From: Haliclystus octoradiatus
Taxonomy: Eukaryota > Cnidaria > Staurozoa > Stauromedusae > Haliclystidae
Length of the DNA: 64,000 nucleotides
Assembly: GCA_916610825.1 (NCBI GenBank)
Contig: OU744453.1
Span: 2,052,724 to 2,116,723, forward strand
Direction: 5' to 3'
In this document: one piece after another, positions 22,566-35,100 of the stretch
Layout of the letters: each line of letters starts with the position of its first letter
How positions within the stretch are numbered: the stretch's first letter is position 1
The notes under the pieces: generated by a model
Seen by the model: only the letters and a program-made list of their open reading frames with translations
The model's database searches: none
Told to the model about the DNA's origin: nothing
Translations under genes and position numbers: made by a program

Positions 22566-25139
22566 TGAAAACCACCGTGCTTGTTTATGATCTAGTAAAA
22601 GTTGGTAAGCCTCCAATATATGTAATCTGACAATAATACGACAACAGCGGCTCAAACAGTGACAGTTCCTATTATATTGAATTGAAAAACACAACTACCT
22701 TACAGTCTAAAAAGTTACCTGATTAAAATAATGTCATGGCAACATGATAACAATAGCTGGCATGGTACATAAGCATGGTCAATCAAAACAAACCACAATG
22801 AAAAACAGATACAAAATAATTTGAACTATTGCCAATACTATATTTATCTACTTAAATTTTCAAATTGATGCAGAAATGTTTGAGGGCAAGAAACAAAGTA
22901 ATGGTTTCGTTTACTATAATCATGAATTCAAATTTAGAACATAATTTGCTAAATATAGCAATGAATAATATACGTTGTTTACGTAAACGAAAAAAATAGA
23001 TTAAACAAATTCTACGCGGGGCAGCAAAAAATAACATGCTATGGTAAATTCTTTACAATATATAATTTGTCGAGTTGAACACATTCCTGTCTGCGAGTAT
23101 TTCCTATAATTTAGTATAAACTAAACACGGCAAAATCGAAGCATCAATATAATTGTTAATAAAAATTAGAATTAAAACGTATAGTATCTTTAAACATCAA
23201 ATTAAGTTAAGTAGAAGTAATAGCTGATTATAGATAGGTCTACACAACACACATCACTTTTAACTAAAGCTACAGTATTCAAAATTCGAATAAAATAATG
23301 TAATCTTGCTTAATATAGTATAGTATATCCTACCTATGCAAAATGCGAGCTCCGCAAACTTTTAACGAACATTCCATGTTTACACTCATTGCGATTTTAC
23401 GAAATGTTCAACAAAATACAACTTCTTAGTAAGGAAATGAATACAGCTTTAAACCAAACTTACCTTTATCTAAGTAATTCACAATCTTGTCTATTTATCC
23501 AAAGAAATACTGCTTTTAATTGTAATGTAATCTTTCGCTTCAAATTGAAAACTCGTTTTTCTCAAAATGAAAAACCGTTTTTTATTTCATCAAAAGTTTG
23601 TAAATATTTCTGACATATTTCTGCATGTCATTATAGTTTGCCAGACGTTTCCATAGTATACCACCAGCAGTCGAATCAATGATTGTAAACAGCTGTTTTT
23701 AGCTTCTACTACGGTTTGTTTTTATTTGTTATAGATTAACAAGATTAACGCTGTACTACTTTTGACATAGGCAATTGTCTTTTTTCATAATAGAATTATC
23801 AATTGTATATTCTAAATGAAGCCACCTCGACTACTTAGAACTTTACTATTAGTAAGGCGAGGCTCATAGCAGCAGCTGTAGGGGGGTAGAACATATAGCC
23901 TCATTCCATATCGGCCCTCTTCTCCACGCGGAGGCTTTGACACTAATAAGTTTCATTGTTCTCGAAATGGAAATTGTGAAATTAAGGCATAAAATTGACC
24001 ATCGCGCCTTGTGCGTTCAGAGTTAAAAATGAATGCCATTTCTCGAATCCAAACATATAGTGTAGCTGTATTATGCATTTTATTTGAAGCGCGTGGGCAA
24101 AGGACGCTGGCTAATTTTATGCCTTTAAGTAAACTCTTGAAAATCTTCACAGCAGCATGTCGTGGTCCGTACTGGTCCGTACGGGCTTTGACTTTTACAT
24201 TTCGCTTTCTGTTTCGCATAATCCCAGCGCATAACGAAATAAAATATATTCGAATTCCAAGAAGGAAGAGTCATCTTATGTATGACTTATTGTCATTTCA
24301 ATTAACAACATTGACAACGTTGCAAGCTAGAGTACCCAGTCAGAGCCATATCACCTATAATAAACGATGTATTGTACCACGAAGTGACGAATTGAATACG
24401 AATATCGAGGGCCAAAGATCGCAATTTTTTTTCCCTCTTAAACAAAATTTTTTTCCAATTCATGATAATATTTGCGCGGGCTTTGTTCAAATAGTATTCC
24501 ATAGCGATTAACACGATGCATGGCGGAAAAACCGAACGTTTTCTTTTTCAAGAAAACATGTGTTCACGATGATGATGAGGATTTGACAGGACGAGGACAG
24601 GTCGAGCCCAGTCTTCCAAGTATACTCCAAGCACAAGTACTTGTAGCAGTAATTGAATTGCAAAACCTCGTTAATATTAAATTCCTAATTATTTAATAGA
24701 CACATTAGGTATAGCAGCTCAGCAGTAAATCAGAATTTAGTATATCGGATAGTCTGTAATGCTAGTTGATTGATCGCTATGAATTACAGATATCAAAACG
24801 AAGATTTACTAAGGAGGAACTAGCTGAAAGTATATCACATGAAAAATGGCAATCCTTCAAAATAATATTTAGCCTGTTTCAAGACAATTTAACTTATATC
24901 AAGCCAAACAGTCCTTGCTTTGAGCAAAATGCGTTGTTTTAAGCAAAATATATTGTATTGGTATTCCAAGCCGAAACCGCTTGAAAGTTGGACATCAGTA
25001 AGTGTGGCTTAAAACAAGCCATTTTTAGAATGACATTTTTCTGTGATAGGCTACATACTATATATAAGCCATTTGCCCCCCCCATATAATATGATTGTAC
25101 TACTTGTAGTTGTAATGGAAGTCAGTGCTGTTTCAGGCA
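22566..25139. other. Intergenic stretch, nothing recognised
   Basis: Short ORFs at 23389-23613 and 24011-24511 have no motifs and no splice context. No repeat with clear boundaries is seen. Confidence 0.4.
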
Positions 25140-25560
25140 TGTTAGAAGTCTAGGTTTCTTTTGTCAATGTGCAACGATGCACCGCAGCTACTCACAATGC
25201 AAGTCCCTCTGGACCATTCCATCCGCTATCCTCAGATGGTACTCATTTGATGTTTCAGATAAAGTCAAGGCTGAGTTGACCTTCGGGGGATTTGAACTCC
25301 AGAAGATCAGATCTGATCTGATCTGATCTGAAGTTTGGTTGCTCTGCCATCTGAGCTAATCCGCATTGAAAATCGAGACCTATCTGCCATAAAATCTTTT
25401 GAAATTGATCTGCAGTGTCGCGGCTGAGATCAACAAAGAGCGTTTAAAACCATTGCTCTCAGCCGAAAAAGCTACTCATCTAGAAATAGAGGAGTGGTAC
25501 AGGACGGGTGCCTTCGGTAGGGCAACACCGTCTACAGTACTTTACTAGGTTTCTTGTGTT
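25140..25560. mobile_element. tRNA-derived SINE with inverted 5' half
   Basis: Minus strand from about 25366 to 25145 gives the tRNA-like head: A box TAGCTCAGATGG and B box GTTCAAATCCC, then the SINE body ending near CATCGTTGCAC. Plus strand from 25366 to about 25555 gives the 3' body (ATCTGCAGTGTCGCGGCTGA, then GGTGCCTTCGGTAGGG). In the intact copy at 56431-56767 both halves are in the same direction. The head-to-head arrangement resembles twin-priming products known for LINE-driven insertions, or two adjacent copies. Confidence 0.7.
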
Positions 25561-26157
25561 TTTACGAGTATATATACAAGTAATTACTAAAACAAATATG
25601 ATTTCAAATAATACAAAATAAATGATAGTAGATGGATTTGATTCTTAAATAATTATGTTACATATGTAGGATAAACAAACAATTTTATAGAGATTTCAAG
25701 ATAGGATTATGTTTTAATAATGATAAAAATGTTGTCTATATAATATACTTCTGTATAGATATTATATTTAATTAAGAGAACATTTATAATTAACTGCTAA
25801 TGATGAAATTACATTATGAGGCAAAATTGACAAAATTCTTGAAGGGAATTAAGAATAATCCATAATAACATTATATATACATAGAAATTATAGGGAAAAA
25901 ACATAATATAACATGTCTAGGATAAAAATAAAGTTATAATGTACTAAAATAATGATTTATATATATATTCACAACAGGGAAGAACTACATTAACAGATAT
26001 CATTTACTTCTATAATAAAACATCTAAAATGACATTGATTTTGAACACAATGAATATTTTAAATCTTTATAAGTCATTTTTAGTCCAATTTTGAATAAAT
26101 ATTCAATTGATGATAAAAATAGAACAGCTCATTATTCGTATAATATGTACAATACAG
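25561..26157 (-). other. Downstream of the multi-PH gene, probable 3' UTR
   Basis: Very AT-rich with no ORF. It begins directly after the TAA of the multi-PH gene and probably holds its 3' UTR. I could not settle on one polyadenylation signal. Confidence 0.4.
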
Positions 26158-29100
26158 TTATATTTTTGGTTGTTGATAATCAGTAAAATTCTTTTCAAAT
26201 ACCTCATTTGCTTCTGGTGATGCCATTAATGGTAATATAGATGCAGGAACTAAATTTATAGGTAATCCTTTTGGTACAGGTGTAATTGGAGATGATATTT
26301 TTCTTGTATTTCGTATTGTTTTTGCAACTTTACGATTAATCTCTGCTGATAATATTTGTAATTCTTTTTCAACGTCATGTAATAACTTCTTGAGATTACC
26401 TAAATCATTTTTTGATGTTTGAATCTCTTCGTTAATTATATCTGATTCTTGAGATGATTTCGATGAATTACGTCTTGTTTTAGCATGTTCCATCATTTGT
26501 CTTGAATCACTTAATAAACGAACCAAGCGTACTCGTTCGCCTTCTAAACTTTCCTTTTTACGATTAAGTCTATTCAATTCTTCATGTATTTCAGCATTTG
26601 TAGTAATAGTCATCGGCAATGGACTAGTTGGTGACTTACTATGATCATCTGGAATACTATCATTACGATGACGTAATAAATTTTGCATAAATACTCCTGG
26701 AGGACGATCTGGAAATGTAACAACATCACTTGCTCTTCGTCTTGGAATACCTTCAGTATATGATGAAGAAACAGTTATAATAGTCTCTGGATGAGAACTA
26801 GATTCAGACATTTTTTCAGGATTACTAGCTTCACGACGAGATTTAGAACCAGATTCAGACATTTTTTCAGGAGTACCAGCCTCACGACGAGATTTAGAAC
26901 CAGATTCAGACATTTTTTCAGGAGTACCAGCATCACGACGAGATTTAGAACCATATTCAGACATTTTTTCATTAGTACCAGCTTCATGACGAGATTTAGA
27001 AATACTTTCTCCGATTGATAAAGGTGCATTCTTTTTGATTGGAGAGGATGAATTCGAGATATCACTGTGTGACCAATCATCAGACAACGAGACAAAATTA
27101 AAATCGTCTTGATTTTCACCATAAACCTCTTGTTTGCTTGAACACTGTAAACGTTGTAACAACATTCCCATTGAGACTGCTACCATCCATTCTTCTGCTG
27201 TAGCTTGATCTGGTGCACGAAAAACAACATATTTTTGTTGTTTATAGTCTAAACGGAATTGATACAACTGTTTATCCGGGTCGCTTTCATCCAAAACACC
27301 AACTGTTGCCAAATCAATACGATATAGATCTTTATCAGGACGACCAGACTTACAAATTACAAATACACCTTCTCGGATGTAACAATAACGTTCAGTAGGT
27401 TTACCAGATTTTGATAAGCCACCACATACTTCAATTAGCTCACCACTTATTCCAACGGCATGCTCAGCAGAGAACTTTTCTATCGCAGCTTGGTCAGTTT
27501 CATTTAATGAAATACTGTCTCTGGTACCTGGTTCTCTGTTAATCAAGGCATACGAGCCAGATTTATTTGAGGGCTGTAAAAATTGTAAAACGTGATCAGC
27601 TTTTTCACGTAACCGATTCAAATCAGCACCAGAGCGTGTCCGTTTTTTACAAGCCATACGCAAAGACTCCAGCCATTTGATGTGGGAATTTTTATCCATA
27701 GCAACAAAGGTAATTGTCTCTGTATTATACTTGAACGTTATTGACCAACGATGTTTTGAATTTTCATTTAGAGAATTGGATAAAGTATATGTATGAAAAT
27801 CATAAACTTTTAATAAACTTTTTTCATCTTTATTACGATACATAAATAGACCAACAGCAGTTACAACGCACCAGCGACGTATCCGTGTTGTACTAATTTC
27901 ACTTGAATGTAATTCAAACAGATAACCGTCATGAAAACGTCGATCAAGGGATGATGATGATGATGGTGTTTCCTTTGATGTCTTGCGGTTACGATCCAGC
28001 GTATCGGCTTTAGGTGATCTGGAACCAATCACAGGTGTGCTTTGATTTCGCGTTAATGGATATTTCATCGAGTTCTTTGGTTTTATATCATCCGATGAAT
28101 GATGCCCTTCGGATTGGATGATATCAGCATTTCGAATATTCTGGAAGGCAAGTGTTACCATAGCAGACATCCAAGCTTCGACATCTTCTTCTGAACGAAC
28201 ACACATCACATGCGGAATATTATCCTCCATTGATGTAATTGTGAAGCGATAGATATTTTCTGTTGGGTCGACAAATTCCTCTAAACTAGCATTTTTTAAT
28301 GGTATCTTAAGAACAGGTTTTACATCTTTTTCATTTTCATGTAAATAAAATATTTTACCAGATACACGTCCATGGCGACTATAACGACTTTGATTACCAT
28401 TTTCACGAAGAACCAATTCAATTAATGGACCTTGAAATACTTCTTTAGGCATTTGATCAGATAATGATTGGTAATTTTTCAACGGTTTAGGACTAACAGA
28501 TTCAAGTTCATACTTTTTACGTGTCAAACTTCTGAAAATAGATGATACTCTTGACGATGAATTAGATTTTTTACTAATTGAAGCCGGTAATGTAGCAACC
28601 TTTTTTGAAGGTGTTCCAGTATATGTCCTATGTAAGGCTGATTGCATAGCACGTTTTTCTGTTTCTGTGCGATCAAGACTCCTACTTTGTCTAGACTCTT
28701 CACTTTTTTTCCGGATACGTGACTCTTGTCTTTCATCAATTGGAATAGCAACTGCTTTTCCATGTTCTTCCTCCTGAATATCGTTACTAAGTTCGTTTGT
28801 TGGCCATAATATTAAACTTCGACGTTTACGATTATGTATTTCAGCTTTCATAACATCACAACCAACATTGCTTAATACATCTGACCAAAGAAAAAATTCT
28901 CGTTGTTTTTCAATACGGAAATTGCGTACTTCTCCATGACCAAATTCAATTTTAAAACCACAAATTCCTTCATTCAAATCGATCTTCTCAAAGACTTTCA
29001 TTTCTTTTGTTGAAGTATCAAGAATTAGAACATTGCCTGTTTCATCTTCAAATAGTTGGAATACAGTATCATTTGCAATGGCCCATACAAGACGAATGTT

Positions 29101-32100
29101 ATCTGGATCGGAATCAGCTGGCAATTCAACCATGTAGCCCTGATATGCCATAACCAGTTTATTTGATAATGATTCTGTTAACTAAAAACATACAATCAAT
29201 AATTAGCAAATTATACAGCACAGTTTGCTTAAGTAATCTAACGGAGCCAGAGCCATCTATTTACAAGAGTTGGGACACTTCTGCCATTTTTGTATCTTTT
29301 TGCCTGGATCCGAGCACGTTTTTAACAGTGCGCATGTGCAGGAGAATGTTGTGTGTTTTTTTCAGCCATATTGTATTGTATTTTATCGCGCGTTTCACTT
29401 GAAATGATTGAGAACCTGTTTCCAAAAGAACAAAGATGGCATCCAAAAATCACGTGACTGACATCTGTCCAATTGGAGACGATAGCGGCACATGAAAGCG
29501 TGTCCCAACTCTTGTAAATAGATGGCTCTGAACGGAGCTCATGATTAGCTTGAAATCTCAAACTCTATGTTGTGGTCAAGTACTTGTTTAACAAATTCCA
29601 ATGAAATGGTTAAAACTCTCAATGGACTGTTATACTAAATATCCTTAACTCATTACTTTGTTTGATCAAGTAAACCAATATGATAAAGAAATTTCCACAG
29701 GCAGCGCATTTGAGTAATTTTTTTTTAATCATTATATATCATCTCTTTAACATAGTTGACATGGAAAATCATTTCCTCGTTTTCTGAGCAGTAGGCCTAA
29801 TGGTGATAAATAATTGAAGACTATGACAAATACTATTATTAGATGGTAGTCATTTGATGTTTTAGATGAAGTAAAGGCTGAGTTGACCTACGGGGGATTT
29901 GAACCACAGTCGATCAGATAATATCAGATCTGAAGTTCGGTTGCTCAGCCATCTTAGCTAACCCTTTCCTTCACACAAAAAATACAAATACACAAACATA
30001 AGCTTGGTGACAAAAAGATTCAAGCTAACCCGGTTTGTGGAGAAATGATATATAAAAGATACAGAAAATTCAAGAAAACATGAATATTAGTGCGTACCTT
30101 TGATTTTGATGAATCCATCAAATCTACAAGTTAAAATGAATAATGGATTAATGATCTATTTATGAAATGATTGAATTTTGAATGGAAACCAGTTGAAAAA
30201 AAATATAATGATCACCAAATATCTTGTTGCAATAGTTTCATTTTTACACAACATTATGAAGATAAAAAGAAATAAATGGTTATCAGCATTTATGAAACAG
30301 CTTATTGGAATATATAGATGACGCTTTTACTATAACATTTTTTGTTTTGTTCACATCTCGTTAACTTCGTTATGTAACTTAATTTTCTGAGAAAAAGACA
30401 ATTATTTCTTTGGCATTACTAGTTACGTGATCGAATTTTGTTGGGATTGGATTTGCAAGATATTACCGACTTGTACATAGACACACCGACGTGCTAAGTT
30501 GATGGTGAAAAAGTGAAATCATTACTTGACAAAGCTTCTACCTCTTTGCAGTCAAATTCTTGATAATAATTTGATTGTTAGTGCTACAACTTTCTCCATG
30601 AGTCCGATTGACCTGTGTGCTGAATGACTGACATAGAAACACGGGAAAGGGAGTTTGTCTAACACTAACCTTCAGTTGTACTACTTGATCGACTTCTTTC
30701 CTCAACAGATGCTGCATCTAAAAATTATCAAGTAGCGATAAAGCATAACATTTATACATAATCAAACCCGTTACAACGTCACCTCTATACAACAACCACC
30801 TACATACTGTGCGGACCATCTATTGATGTCTAAAATAGTTTCTAGAAGCTTCTGCTACATACAATGAACAGTGAAAAAATTAGTAACAACATTTCTATTT
30901 GTTTAAGCAGAGTCAAAAATGAAACATTCTAGATTTCCGCTACTTCAAGTTTCACACCAGAAGGTGATCATCAGGCGATTTATTTGTTTTAAATGCTCTG
31001 ATTAATTTCATTGGGCACTACACCAAGAACTGGTGTGGAACAATCGGGCTATTAATATTATTATATTATTATTTATTTAATCAAATATTTTCGGTTATAC
31101 CTTCTAACGATTTTCAAGTAAACTAATTTATTTAGAGCTGAACAACATGGCTGGGGTGATAGGATAGAAGAAGACAATTGTCCACATCCATTCTAACTAT
31201 ACCTTTGATATTTGCTTGGAAAAATATTATAAACATTTTAGACTGATCTAAAACAGCATGTATCTGTAGGCAATTTAAAATTCACATAAAAATGGTTCAT
31301 CAAAATACCATAAATACTTTCCAGTTTCTTGTTGTGCTTAAATATTATTGTAGCGCTCACTAGCAATGAATTTTCAAATCAGTTTACTGTCAATGCTCTC
31401 TCAATAATGCTTCAATGGACACGCAAAATTATGAGAGAAAAGAAGAAATGAAGAACTAACATGAAGCTGAAATACCGCATTTTTAAAAATGTTAAGAGGG
31501 CTTTGCATAAAGCAGCATGTCCTGTATAAATGCCATATTATTAGTAACAATACAAAGAATACAAGTAGGCTTACCTGATTCTTCGTCTGCACTCAAATGT
31601 TCAGACGTAGCAACAATGGAGTCAACGCTTGCTGTCTTTGTGCGCATATGCTGCTGTGTTTGATCAACTTTCGAATAACCATCCTTTAATACAAAATAAA
31701 ATTAGATAAAACAACCAACGACTCAGTAGCTGTTAATATCATTGGTGACGTCCAGTAAAAAATGGATATGTAGTAAATTGTTAAATCGACTTTGGAACTT
31801 TTTTTAAAAATGGTAGACATTTATATCCTTTTCATTTTAGCCTGTGTATCAACCACAAGGTTTGTCTGTGAACTAAAGTGGGATTTAACACTTACAATAA
31901 AAGTGGTAATTTTTTGTAAGTCAAAGCCCAAAGCTTAATTGAAAAAGAAAAGATATTTGGGAGGATTTGAACCACAGACTATAATAGGAAAGAAATAACA
32001 GAAGAGTACAAACAAACACACTGAAAAATCTTACCTCTGTATCAAAATGTGGTAATGGTGACGAATTATCAAATGCTGGTAATGGTGTTGAATTAAATCT

Positions 32101-35100
32101 TTCCTTATCAATTTCTTTGACAATAGCACTAAGCCATTTGCGAAGGCTCTCTTGTGTTGATGTTGCAAAGTATAATGCATCATAGCCAGGCTTCGTTAAC
32201 TTAAAACTATTTCCTTTCCATGTTTCTTTATCAGCCAAGTCAACTTTATAACCAACTAATGGTATATCGAGTAAAGGTATTTCATCTAATGATGGATTTC
32301 TACGGCAGAAGAATTGAAAATAAATTACTACATTAAAATATTAGTCTACAATCAGTTTGAATAAAAATACTTAGACATGAGATCAGGGTTTGACAAAGTC
32401 ATGAAACCTGGTTTGCGGAAGGCTAGAAATATTTGGAAGGAAAAGGCAGAATGCTTGGCTTCAAGTTAAAATCGTTAAATCCTAACAATGTTGGCGAAAT
32501 AAAAAAGTCATTTGGCCAGGGCCTGAGAACCCTAGCAAGATAATTATAGACGTTGAGTTTCCAGTCATAATGGATCTATATCTGCCCTAAACTGATCACG
32601 ACTTACCGATAACATAGTAGAGTTCTATCCTTTACTTTACAATAGCGTTTTTGCCATACAGCTAACAACCGACGGAAATATAACACACCAGAATAAGCTG
32701 ATGATAAATCATGTAAAAATTGAAATTCTTTCTTTTCTTTTTCACTACGTTGCTGTGAGATACGATTTGGTGTAATAAATTCACCATCGAAGAGACTTTC
32801 TCTAGATTGTGATAGCTCATCAGCACTGGACAATGATTCAAATGAGCCACTGAGAGAGCTGTTACTGCCTGCAGTAAGCGCCGCTCTTGGTGGTAGAGCT
32901 ATAATAAAAAAGATTACAATAGGTAGAATGTCCAGAATAAATGTATGTGATGTCCAGGGTCCGACAAAAGTAGGAGTCCTGGAATCAGAGAGATAAACAG
33001 AATAATTCATAATTAGAGAGATATTTTCCCAATGTAAAAAGCGATTTCTTACGGGCTCTGAGCCTTGCTTGTGAGATAGAAATTTGAACATTCAAAAAAT
33101 AAATCCTATATCTCCGCGCGTCTATGATTCCATGAACTCTTTACTCTATATCACACCCACCTGGAGTATTATCCAATCCTTCTACAATCAAATAGCCATC
33201 TTTATCAAGCTTTTCTATTGGCGGTAAATTTAATCGTAAATTACCGTCTCTGCGATCTGAAAATTTTCTCGGTGCATCATTTGGTAAAGGTGGTAACGGT
33301 GCGTCTTTATATGTGTTGGACAAGCCGTCGTAAGATGCAGATTTTTTACGCTTCTTCATCCATCTGTCTACTTCATCAGATTCATAATAATCACTACGAG
33401 GTGAGGGACTACCTTTAACACGAAGATATAAATCATCGTCAGATGTCACACCATCTGGTAATGCGTCACCACTACTTCGAGAATGACGATGTAGATCACT
33501 TTCACTTGCATATTTCTGAAATGAATAATACAAAAACAATCTTAATACAAAATGTTAAGCAGTCTATTTTATTGAGACAGATTTAGTAATTTTAAAAGGT
33601 TACCATGTCCTAACCAAATGAGTAGGCCTATATCTTAGTTAACTCTTGGATAGCATTCCTATAAATTATCACAAACTAAATATTTTGCTAAACTATTTCT
33701 TATGGAAAAAAAGAGTAGTTTAACCTGTCAAAGACAATTTTAATTACACCATAATGTTTTCCAGCGTCTGAATTATTACAATTCTTGGTTTTATTTTGAA
33801 GGTCTGACATTTAGGCCTATTAAAATGATAATCTGCAATTTGATTGATAAAGATTTGATCATCAAATGTATTTTGACTCAGCTGAAGAAAGACGAAAATC
33901 ATAAATCACCCTGGTGATCAGCTCAATAATTAACTCAACAATTGGCCAAATATTAGACTCTACTGGCCGAATACCAGATTTGTTGCATCGATAAAGAAAA
34001 TGTTTTTAGTTTAGCTATTTATTAGTGGTTATTATTTGTTAGTTATTTGTTGATAGTTTTAGTTACTCATCAATTAATTGAGCACAAATCATGCTGGGGT
34101 CAGGAAGTTAAAATGTAATAAAGTCAAACCTGTTATAGTGGTCACCTCCATACAGTAGCCACCTATCTATAATAGTCACTCTTGCAATGTCTAAAATAGT
34201 AATTTCTATGATTCAACACTGTACATAAAGACCACCTGCATATAGTGGTCAATTTACCTACCTCTCATAGTTGGTTATTTTATACAGGTTTTACAATAGA
34301 TACTAAACATAGGCTACTTACCTTTTCAGTGATTTTCGCAATAACATCAAGTGGTCTTTCGTAATCGCTGTCATCTTCAGCATTGCTAACACTATTAATA
34401 GTATCTGCTGATCCAACATCTGTATCATCTGATTTTGGATTCGTCAATGCTTTTGACCACATATCATATTCTGTTTCATTATCAGCAGCAAAAAATAACG
34501 ATGGATAACTTGAACAATATAATTGAAAACGATTTTTCCAACCAGTTTCCGTTTGAAATTTATATTCGTCCATATTAATAATTGATGTGGCTGGTTTCGC
34601 AAAGTCATGAAAGATATATAATTGATAATCTTTTAGGTAACACCAAACTTTACGGTTTTCTTTTAAGTCTTTTAAAGGACCAGAACATTGAGGATTTGGT
34701 AGATCATGAGGGAGAATTGTTGAGTTTGGAACTATGTTAGGGTCACTACAACAAGAAAAAAACTATTGTTTTCACATATTGTTTATGGTAACACATCTTC
34801 CTGGTCTCAGTTATATATTTGTGTGAAGTGTTGTGTTTAGGATGTGTTGAATGTATGATGCCATGTGGTATTTTAGTTATTGTGCATGTTTTTCACATGA
34901 TTGTATTGTTTGAGTGCATGCGATGCCATGTGATAATTAGTAATGTGTTGTAATTGGTGCTTCGTATTGTCATGTGATTAGTAACTACTATGTATTTTGC
35001 ATGCCTGTTGTTTCGCCCTCTTGCTTGTTGACTGTCGCAGAAGGATTAGATTAATTAACATCAAGTTAACTGTGTGATTTCTGTATCCGCCATGCCGAGT

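Noticed and set aside
25300..25375. Possible functional tRNA gene on the minus strand
   Set aside because: A and B boxes are present, but the anticodon arm is replaced by a GATCT repeat and the sequence continues into a SINE body found elsewhere.
26791..27018. Plus-strand frame of repeated RTRFRHFFR
   Set aside because: Antisense of the 48-bp coding repeat of the multi-PH gene.
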